From Deltaproteobacteria bacterium (GTDB lineage: Bacteria > Myxococcota > Kuafuiibacteriia > Kuafuiibacteriales > Kuafuiibacteriaceae), in the NCBI GenBank assembly GCA_020632995.1, contig JACKEN010000003.1, positions 606,960-670,959 on the forward strand: 64,000 nucleotides of DNA, written 5' to 3'. Under the pieces are notes generated by a model. That model was not told where the DNA came from. It was given only the letters and a program-made list of their open reading frames with translations, and did no database searches. Position numbers and translations under genes: made by a program. Position 1 is the stretch's first letter. Each line of letters begins with the position of its first letter. Shown here piece by piece: positions 34,184 through 40,519 of the stretch.

Positions 34184-34601
34184 CCCCCTCGGGCCACAGC
34201 ACCCGGTGGGCGCGAGTCGCGAAGAACAGCATCGCGCCCACCGTCACCCCATCGAAGAGGCACGCCGCGAGGTACGCGGGGAACGGCTCGAACAGGTAGG
34301 CCACCCCGAACCCCAACGAAGCCATGCTCTTCAAGAACACCAGCGGCCACAGCGCGGGGTAGAACTTCTGCAAGTTGACCTGCAGGAGCACGCAGGTGAA
34401 GCCCAGCGTCGCGACGTTCGCGATGCCGAGCACCCGCCAGAACATCGAGTCCTCGGTGTGGGGGTACGCGCCGCCGCCCAGGAGCTGGCCCAGCTCCGCG
34501 AAGGAGCCCACCGCCTGGTCCGGGGTGAAGACGTAGCCCATGACCGGGAGGATGAAGTTCAGGGCGAGCACGGTGTAGACGACGTGAAAGGCAACCTTCA
34601 T
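34152..34601 (-). CDS. Small four-helix membrane protein of unknown function
   Basis: The 149-residue protein has four predicted membrane helices (FHVVYTVLALNFILPVMGYVF; FWRVLGIANVATLGFTCVLLQV; ALWPLVFLKSMASLGFGVAYLF; YLAACLFDGVTVGAMLFFAT). I do not recognise the family. Its ATG overlaps the stop of the FadR-type regulator gene (ATGA), so the two form an operon and the regulator probably controls it. The last codons overlap sodB tail to tail. Confidence 0.72.
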   Translation of the reverse strand: MKVAFHVVYTVLALNFILPVMGYVFTPDQAVGSFAELGQLLGGGAYPHTEDSMFWRVLGIANVATLGFTCVLLQVNLQKFYPALWPLVFLKSMASLGFGVAYLFEPFPAYLAACLFDGVTVGAMLFFATRAHRVLWPEGATGSCSRSPS

Positions 34602-35284
34602 GGCAAGGCCTCCAGGGTCAGGGTGTCGATGATCTGCAAGGTATGTTGCACCGCGCTCCGCGCCGCCTCGGGGTCGCCGGCCCGAAGGAGCGCCACCACC
34701 CCCTGGTAGGAGCGGCGCACCGCGTCGGCGTGCCCGAAGAGGGCGTCGGGGAGGTGGGGGTGGTCGCGGTACACCGGGGCGAGGGCGTTCATGAGGAGCT
34801 CCATCGGGAGGCTCCTCGCCGCGCGGACCACCGCCCGGCCGAGCTCGAGGTCGCGCATCAGGAAGGCCCGCGGGTCGGCCTCGGCCCCCTGCAGGTCGGC
34901 CAGCGCTTCGATGTGCGCCAGGTCTGTGGGGGTGGCGCGGGCCACCGCGAGGGCGACCGCCTCCGCCGCCACCGCCCGACGCACCCCGAGCAGGTCGGCC
35001 ACCAGCCCCTTGTCGCCGAGGGCCACCAGGTCGCCGAGGAGGTCGAGGCTGCCCGAGGTGCGCAGGTCGAGCACCCGGACCCCGTCCCCCTGCCGCGCAC
35101 GGATCAGGCCCTGGGCCTCGAGCTGGGCCAGGGCCGCCCGCAGGGTCAGCCGGTTGACCCCGAGGGTCTCGGCCAGGGTGCGCTCGGGGGGGAGGCGGGC
35201 GCCGACGGGCCAGGTGCCGGTGAGGAGCGCCCGCCGGAGCTGGGCGGCGACTCGGTCGGAGGCTCTGCTGATTGGTTCAACCAA
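34598..35284 (-). CDS. GntR-family transcriptional regulator (FadR type)
   Basis: The winged helix is typical (RVAAQLRRALLTGTWPVGARLPPERTLAETLGVNRLTLRAAL), followed by a helical FadR-like effector domain. I place the start at TTG 35284, giving 228 residues and the usual short tail before the helix-turn-helix. The frame is open up to ATG 35389, but that version would encode two copies of a palindrome as LVEPILVEPI inside the protein. The tandem palindrome at 35271-35300 is probably its operator, so it should regulate itself and the following membrane protein gene. Confidence 0.82.
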   Translation of the reverse strand: MVEPISRASDRVAAQLRRALLTGTWPVGARLPPERTLAETLGVNRLTLRAALAQLEAQGLIRARQGDGVRVLDLRTSGSLDLLGDLVALGDKGLVADLLGVRRAVAAEAVALAVARATPTDLAHIEALADLQGAEADPRAFLMRDLELGRAVVRAARSLPMELLMNALAPVYRDHPHLPDALFGHADAVRRSYQGVVALLRAGDPEAARSAVQHTLQIIDTLTLEALP

Positions 35285-35300
35285 TATTGGTTCAACCAAT
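35271..35300. promoter_or_regulatory. Two abutting copies of a 15-base palindrome, likely regulator operator
   Basis: ATTGGTTCAACCAAT occurs twice with no gap, at 35271-35285 and 35286-35300. Each copy is a palindrome around its central base. The pair is AT-rich in a GC-rich setting and lies at the likely start of the FadR-type gene, upstream of the divergent PilZ gene. Direct binding by the regulator is inferred. Confidence 0.8.
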
Positions 35301-35398
35301 CTTGGATCACCCGTTCTGGTCAAGGCCGTTGTGCAGCGGCGCCGGATGAACGAAAGAAGCGATGGGCCCAGCTGCGTGTTGGGCGTCACATCTGAAAC

Positions 35399-36508
35399 AT
35401 GGCTGCGCTAGTTCCACGAGTCGCCCAGATCCGGACCGAGTCCGGGGCGGTGTTCGAGGCCTCCCTCGCCAACCTCAGCGAGCGGGGCGCGTTCCTCCGG
35501 ACCGGAGCCGACCTCCGGTTCCGCGACACCCTGCTCGTGCGGGTGCTCGAGCTCGAGCTCCGGGCCGAGGTGCTCCTCGTGTCGGAGGCGCCGGCCGGGG
35601 TGGTGGTGACCTTCCTCGATCCGAGCGCGAGCGTGCGCGCGGTGCTCGCGAAGCACGAGGGCGAGGTCGAGGTGCTCCCCGGTCAGGGGGTGGAGCCGTC
35701 AGACCCGTGGACCGAGGACACCGCGGCGAGCGGCGACATGGAGGCCCTGCCCGACGCCCTCGATGGCACCACCGAGGAGGACTTCCCGCAGGACCTGGTG
35801 AAGCTCGCCACCGGAGACCTCGCTCCGATGTCCGAGAGCGCGGCCGATGGCCTGGATCCGGACCTGTGGGCCGCGGCGATGATGGACGACGGCCTCCCCG
35901 AGGTGCCGATCCTCGACCCGGTGCCGGCGATCAGCCACACCGAGCCCGGGGTGGAGGCCTTCGATCCGCTCGAGGGCCCCTTCGACGACGTGACCAACCC
36001 CCAGGACCAGGGCGTGACGGCGGGGCGGAGCCCGTCGGAGCCCCCGACCTGGGACTCCATGATTCCGCAAGACACCCTGCCGCGGGGGCCCGAGGCGTTC
36101 CCGGCCCTCGAGGTGCCGGTCGACGACCTGATCGACGAGCCGATCACCACGCCCCAGCCGATGCTCGAGCCCGCCCCTGCGCCTGCTGCTGCGGCCGACG
36201 TCACCGCGCCCGCGGCGCCCCAGGCGCAAGAGGCCCTGCCGACGCTGGACCGCGACGGCTACACCGTGCGCTTCGACTCCGCCGCGACCTACACCGAGCA
36301 GCTGCAGACCCACCTGCGCCACGGCGGCCTGGTGGTCCGCGCCGAGCCCATCGCGATTGGGACCCAGCGCATGCTGGCCCTGGTGGTGCCCGGGCAGGCT
36401 GCCTACACGGTGAGTGCGCGCGTGATCTTTCACGATCAAGGCAAGCTGGGCTTCATGCTGGACAGCTTCGCGCTCCACAAGAACCGGCTGGAGCAGCTGG
36501 CGGGCTAG
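35399..36508 (+). CDS. Protein with two PilZ-like domains
   Basis: The protein has 369 residues. The N-terminal 90 or so residues look like a PilZ fold (VAQIRTESGAVFEASLANLSERGAFLRTG). The C-terminal 85 look like a second one (VRFDSAATYTEQLQTHLRHGGLVVRAEPIAIGTQ). An acidic Pro-rich linker of about 180 residues joins them. The arginine pair expected for cyclic-di-GMP binding (RxxxR) is not obvious in either domain, so binding is doubtful. Proteins of this kind are frequent in Myxococcota and are linked to motility or envelope control. It overlaps the next, convergent gene by 4 bases. Confidence 0.7.
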   Translation: MAALVPRVAQIRTESGAVFEASLANLSERGAFLRTGADLRFRDTLLVRVLELELRAEVLLVSEAPAGVVVTFLDPSASVRAVLAKHEGEVEVLPGQGVEPSDPWTEDTAASGDMEALPDALDGTTEEDFPQDLVKLATGDLAPMSESAADGLDPDLWAAAMMDDGLPEVPILDPVPAISHTEPGVEAFDPLEGPFDDVTNPQDQGVTAGRSPSEPPTWDSMIPQDTLPRGPEAFPALEVPVDDLIDEPITTPQPMLEPAPAPAAAADVTAPAAPQAQEALPTLDRDGYTVRFDSAATYTEQLQTHLRHGGLVVRAEPIAIGTQRMLALVVPGQAAYTVSARVIFHDQGKLGFMLDSFALHKNRLEQLAG

Positions 36509-36999
36509 TCGGTGAGGCTCTCGTCGCCGCCGGGTCCAGTGAGGATGATCAGGCGGCCCAGGTTCTTCTCGACCAGGGTCACGGTGTCGCAGGAGGCCCG
36601 CGCCTTGCAGCCCGCGCAGAAGCGCGTGTAGACGCTGATCGCGTCGCGGAAGCGCCGGTCGCGCACCGAATCGAAGAGCGCGTTGCGCTCGCCCGCGGGG
36701 CACACGGTCTCGGACTTGTCCTGGGGCTCCGTGCAGACCACGACCTCGTCGCGGTCCTGCGGCATCTTTCGCACCTCGAAGTAGCCGCCCTCACCGAGCT
36801 CACGCAGCGCATAGAGCGAGTCGCTCGCGTCGCGCTTGGCGTCACCGCAGTGGACCTGCACGCACTGCCCACCTTCGAACCGGACCCGCCCGCTGAGCTT
36901 GGGATGAAAGACCGAGACGGTGGCCGTCGCAGCGCGCTCGCGGATCTGCGCTTCGACGGTCTCGAACCAGCGGGGCTTCGTTGGGGCCAGGAGCGGCAT
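36505..36999 (-). CDS. DUF4388-like protein with C-terminal cysteine cluster
   Basis: The 164-residue product starts at ATG 36999; the frame extends to a TTG at 37038 that is more likely part of the promoter. The N-terminal part resembles a DUF4388/PATAN domain (VSVFHPKLSGRVRFEGGQCVQVHCGDA, ending LYALRELGEGGYFEV). Behind it are ETVCPAGERNALF and FCAGCKARASCDTV, with Cys spacing CxxCx5C plus an earlier Cys, which could hold a metal or Fe-S cluster. PATAN domains are usually partners of two-component or GTPase signalling. The role here is unknown. Confidence 0.65.
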   Translation of the reverse strand: MPLLAPTKPRWFETVEAQIRERAATATVSVFHPKLSGRVRFEGGQCVQVHCGDAKRDASDSLYALRELGEGGYFEVRKMPQDRDEVVVCTEPQDKSETVCPAGERNALFDSVRDRRFRDAISVYTRFCAGCKARASCDTVTLVEKNLGRLIILTGPGGDESLTD

Positions 37000-37138
37000 C
37001 GGTGTGCGTATTCTTATCGGTCGTTGATCGGACTGCAAACACCTGGACCGTCCAACTGATCCGTATTCGGCCGAGACCGTACGGTGTGTCCCAGGTGGTA
37101 CAGGGCGCTCGGTTCCGGATGCACCCGCCGGTTCGCGG

Positions 37139-37912
37139 TCAGGGCAGCGGGAGCATGGGCTCCCCCGAGTAGAAGTATGGGCCCGCCCCCTGGGGCCCCG
37201 GGACGTCCAGCTCGGTGCAGCTCACCCCCAGGCGCGGCGCCCGGGGGGGCGTGCCCCGGTGGCCGTAGATGAGGAAGAGGCTGTGCTCGCCGCTCGTGAA
37301 GCTGGCGAAGCTGACCGAGAAGGTGTCGCCCGCCTGCTGGACCGGGTAGGAGCGGCTGTTCAGGATGTTGAGGCAGTCCTCGTCCAGGCTGACGCGGTCC
37401 TGGTAGAAGTCGTCGCAGGTCAGCTTGCGGTTGCCGGCGGTGCGATCGGACACCACGAAGGCGACCAGGCTGTCGATCCCGGTGATCTGCGGGGAGACGG
37501 TGATGCTGATGTTGTAGATGTCCCCGCCGCCCAGCACCGCCGGGGTGCTGCACGCGCCCTCGGAGCAGATCGCGCGGTTGAAGGGCCGGCACGGCTCGCA
37601 GTTCGAGGGTGGGAGCAGGTCGTCCTGACAGTCGGTGGGCACCCCGCACTCCGTCGGCGCGGCGGGGCACAGGGCGGGGCCGGTGTCCGGCGGCCCGGTG
37701 TCCGGCGTCTCGGCGTCCATGACCCCGGTGTCCGGGGGGCCCGCGTCCGGCGCCGCGTCTGGGGCGGCGTCCGGCGTCTCGGCGTCCATGGCCACCCCCG
37801 CGTCCAGCCCGCCGGTGTCGGGGACGCCCGCGTCGGTGGAGCCCGCCCCGCCGGAGCACGCCGCCATCAGAGCCAGGGTGAGGACGCAAGCAGACCTGCG
37901 CAACCGCCTCAC
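37139..37912 (-). CDS. Lipoprotein with Pro-Asp-Thr-Gly-rich stalk
   Basis: The GTG start at 37912 overlaps the stop of the glycosyltransferase gene (GTGA). The 257-residue product begins with a lipoprotein signal (RRSACVLTLALMAAC). A flexible stalk follows, made of PDTG, DAG, PDA and MDAETPD units (about residues 25-75). A Cys-rich globular part with alternating strands ends the protein (GDIYNISITVSPQITGIDSLVAFVVS). Such stalks are a hallmark of Myxococcota surface lipoproteins. The ligand and function are unknown. Confidence 0.78.
   Translation of the reverse strand: MRRLRRSACVLTLALMAACSGGAGSTDAGVPDTGGLDAGVAMDAETPDAAPDAAPDAGPPDTGVMDAETPDTGPPDTGPALCPAAPTECGVPTDCQDDLLPPSNCEPCRPFNRAICSEGACSTPAVLGGGDIYNISITVSPQITGIDSLVAFVVSDRTAGNRKLTCDDFYQDRVSLDEDCLNILNSRSYPVQQAGDTFSVSFASFTSGEHSLFLIYGHRGTPPRAPRLGVSCTELDVPGPQGAGPYFYSGEPMLPLP
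37701..37790 (-). repeat. 21-base direct repeat within the lipoprotein stalk
   Basis: The same 21 bases occur at 37701-37721 and 37770-37790 and encode MDAETPD in the lipoprotein stalk. Shorter gtccggg/cccgtgtcc-like units fill the space between them. The repeats keep frame and probably arose by duplication within the low-complexity stalk. Confidence 0.75.
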
Positions 37913-39006
37913 CCGCGGGCCTCGTTCTTTGGCTGGAGGAAGGGCGGGAGCCGGCGGCCGAGCCAGCCACCCTCCACCCCCGGGACCCGGTTGCGGGCGG
38001 CGGCGAGCGCCAGGTTCACGTAGGCCCGCTTGAGGCGCGGCCAGTGCCGGAGCGCCTCCTGGAAGTTGAACTCCGCCTCCGCCCAGCGTCCGTCCGCCGC
38101 CTCCACCTCGCCCATCTGGGCGTAGGCGGTGCCGGTGACGAGGTCGACCAGGTCCTTGTGCGCGGCGTAGAAGTCGGGGTCGGAGCGCCAGATGTGGTGG
38201 ATGACGTCGCGGTAGCACTCGTTGTTGAGCCGCGCGCGCCCGGTGAGCTGCTCGGGGTGCACGCGGTACAGGCACGTGGGGAGGTCCATGAACACGAGGG
38301 GGGCCCGCTTGGAGAGGGCGGCGGTGAGGCACCAGTCCTCGTACGCCCGCACCCCCTCCCAGTGCCCGCCCACCGCGCGCACCTGTTCGATGCGGCTCAT
38401 CTGCACGCAGCCCCAGGCCACGTGCATCAGGGCGACGAGCGGGGCGACCTCGCCCGAGAACACCCGGCGCTCCGCGTACTCCTCGGGCACGCTCAGGCCG
38501 AGCTCACGGCAGGTCGCCTTGCGGGCGAAGGCCTCGGTGATCTCCGCCTCGAAGGTCCGCACGGTGGGGCCCAGCCAGCGCTCCCTCAGGTGCGACTCGG
38601 CGGTGACCTGGTCGTCGATGTACGTCTTGAAGTCGCTGAACACCATGGCCGCCTCGGGGTGGCGGTCCAGGGCCTCGGCCTGGGCGCGGAGGCGAAAGGG
38701 GAGCTGCACGTCGTCGCTGTCGCAGTAGGCCAGGTATTGCCCGCGCGCCTCCCGGATCCCGGTGTTCCGCGCCGCGCCCACCCCGCCGTTCTTCTGGCGC
38801 ACCAGCCGCACGTGCTGCTTGTAGCGCCGCACCAGCTTGTCGCTACCGTCGGTGGAGCCGTCGTCGACCACGATGACCTCGTAGTCGTCGTAGTCCTGGG
38901 CGATCACGCTCTCGAGGGCGGGGATGATCTCGTGGGCGCGGTTGTACAGCGCCATCACCACGGAGACCTTCGGGGTGCGGTCGGACTTGGGCGGAATGGG
39001 GGCCAT
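37909..39006 (-). CDS. Family 2 glycosyltransferase
   Basis: This 365-residue GT-A glycosyltransferase has VSVVMALYNRAHEIIPALESVI at the N-terminus, EVIVVDDGSTDGS, and the metal-binding DSDD in YLAYCDSDDVQLP. I start at ATG 39006, immediately before the conserved domain; the open frame extends upstream to 39162 but reads as non-conserved sequence. A C-terminal helical extension (AEFNFQEALRHWPRLKRAYVNLAL) is TPR-like. It probably adds a sugar to a surface glycan. It is cotranscribed with the stalked lipoprotein gene. The acceptor is unknown. Confidence 0.88.
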   Translation of the reverse strand: MAPIPPKSDRTPKVSVVMALYNRAHEIIPALESVIAQDYDDYEVIVVDDGSTDGSDKLVRRYKQHVRLVRQKNGGVGAARNTGIREARGQYLAYCDSDDVQLPFRLRAQAEALDRHPEAAMVFSDFKTYIDDQVTAESHLRERWLGPTVRTFEAEITEAFARKATCRELGLSVPEEYAERRVFSGEVAPLVALMHVAWGCVQMSRIEQVRAVGGHWEGVRAYEDWCLTAALSKRAPLVFMDLPTCLYRVHPEQLTGRARLNNECYRDVIHHIWRSDPDFYAAHKDLVDLVTGTAYAQMGEVEAADGRWAEAEFNFQEALRHWPRLKRAYVNLALAAARNRVPGVEGGWLGRRLPPFLQPKNEARG

Positions 39007-39076
39007 GCGGCCGTCCCAGGCTAGCGTGACGGAGCCCGGAGTTCCACCAGGGGCCCGACTGAGGGATGATCCCCCC

Positions 39077-39469
39077 ATGCGCCCGGTGCTCGTCGCGGTG
39101 ATCTGGCTGTTGCCCGCGGTGGCCCAGGCCCAGTCCGCCGACCCCTGGTGGGGCCGCGACAAGGCCCTGCACCTCTCGGTCTCGATCGCCGCGGCGGGGA
39201 GCGGCTACGGGGCGGCGGCGCTCGCCACCGAGTCCCGCCCGGTCCGCTTCGGGGTGGGGCTGGGGTGGGCCCTCGCCCTCGGCGTGGGCAAGGAGCTCTA
39301 CGATCTCGGGGGCCACGGCACCGCGTCGGGGCGGGACCTGCTCTGGGACGGAGTGGGCGCCCTGGTCGGTGCGCTCATCGGCCTGGGGCTGGACTGGGCG
39401 CTCGAGGACGCGCCCCCCGCGGCCCACCCGCGCGTCGAGCTCTGGGACCCGGGCGCCGCGCCCTCATAG
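39077..39469 (+). CDS. Small exported membrane protein, YfiM/DUF2279-like
   Basis: The ATG at 39077 gives 130 residues with a signal peptide (RPVLVAVIWLLPAVAQAQS). The body has the pattern DKALHLSVSIAAAGSGYG, then GKELYDLGGHGTASGRDLLWDGVGALVG, resembling YfiM/DUF2279 and VanZ-like proteins with two or three membrane segments. The ORF is open upstream to 38924, but that part overlaps the divergent glycosyltransferase gene and is not conserved in style. The function is unknown. Confidence 0.7.
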   Translation: MRPVLVAVIWLLPAVAQAQSADPWWGRDKALHLSVSIAAAGSGYGAAALATESRPVRFGVGLGWALALGVGKELYDLGGHGTASGRDLLWDGVGALVGALIGLGLDWALEDAPPAAHPRVELWDPGAAPS

Positions 39470-40519
39470 CCCGCGGCGCTGGAGGACCCGGCGGATGCGC
39501 GCCGCGGCCCTCGCCGCGCGGGCGCGCACGTCGTCGGTCTGCTCCGGATCGGCCGCCACCGCCTCGAGCCGCGCGGCGCCGGGGGCGTAGGCGGTGCGCG
39601 AGAGCGCCTCGACGATCCGCACCTGGTGCTCGGGGCTGTGCAGGAGGGCCTCCACCAGCACCGCGACGACCTCGGCCCGCAGGGTCGGGTCGCCGCCCCG
39701 CACCCGGCCGAGCCGGCCGAGCGCGGTGAGGGCCACCGGGCGCAGGGGATCCTTCGCCCGGCGGGCGACGCGGGCGAGCTCGTGCAGGCTGGTCTCGAAG
39801 GCCAGGCCCCCCATGCCCACCACCGCCGCCTCGCGCAGGACCAACGGCCGCCGCCTGTCGTGCAGGACACCTTGCAGCGTCTCGAGGGCCTCGAGCCGCT
39901 CGGTGAAGCCGAGGGCGCGGGCCGCCGCGGCCCGGCTCGTCTCGCGCTGGCGGGCGTCGAGGAGGATCCCGCGCAGCGCGAAGGGGGCGGCGGGGTGGCC
40001 GGAGCGCCCGGCGGCGATGATCAGGCCGTGCACGAAGGCCTCGCGCTCCGAGTCCTTCAGGTCCCGGATCTCGTAGCGCTCGAGGTAGTCGGGGTACTTC
40101 GACCCGGACGGGTCGTGGCCGGCCTCGCCCGCGAACACCAGCTCCTCGAGCACCATCGCGGCGGGGATGCCGTCGAGGTCCTTGGACGCGGTCGGTCGCC
40201 CATGCCGGCTCATGAGGTACACCTCGGGATCGAGGTTCGGCAGGTGCTTGAGGCGCGCGGCCTGCTCGGGGTGTCGGGCCCGCTCCACCAGGGCCTCCAC
40301 CAAGAGGTCCCGCCGCCATGAGGTCGCCGAGTAGTGCGGCGCGCTCCTCGGCTGGGGCGCGGTGCGGGCCAACAGGCGCGCGCGCTCTGCAATGTAGCCT
40401 GCACCCCGGAGCTCGTAGAGCGCCTCGATGCGGGCCGCGGAGGTGGGCCGGGTCGGGCCCGCGCCGAGGGCGGAGGCGCTCACCAGGCACAGGGGGAGGG
40501 CGATCGACCAGGCCTTCAC
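39464..40519 (-). CDS. Exported HEAT-repeat protein
   Basis: The GTG start at 40519 overlaps the stop of the arginine deiminase gene by 4 bases (GTGA). The 351-residue protein has a signal peptide (AWSIALPLCLVSASALG). The second half consists of paired helices of HEAT or PBS-lyase type (LRPVALTALGRLGRV; LRAEVVAVLVEALLHSPEHQVRIVEALSR; DVRARAARAAARIRRVL). Such solenoids bind other proteins. The tight coupling suggests it works with, or acts on the same partner as, the deiminase lipoprotein. No catalytic motif is seen. Confidence 0.8.
   Translation of the reverse strand: MKAWSIALPLCLVSASALGAGPTRPTSAARIEALYELRGAGYIAERARLLARTAPQPRSAPHYSATSWRRDLLVEALVERARHPEQAARLKHLPNLDPEVYLMSRHGRPTASKDLDGIPAAMVLEELVFAGEAGHDPSGSKYPDYLERYEIRDLKDSEREAFVHGLIIAAGRSGHPAAPFALRGILLDARQRETSRAAAARALGFTERLEALETLQGVLHDRRRPLVLREAAVVGMGGLAFETSLHELARVARRAKDPLRPVALTALGRLGRVRGGDPTLRAEVVAVLVEALLHSPEHQVRIVEALSRTAYAPGAARLEAVAADPEQTDDVRARAARAAARIRRVLQRRGL

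Noticed and set aside
39006..39162. Longer N-terminus for the glycosyltransferase gene
   Set aside because: The additional 52 codons read as unconserved sequence and overlap the divergent gene at 39077. ATG 39006 lies right before the conserved domain.
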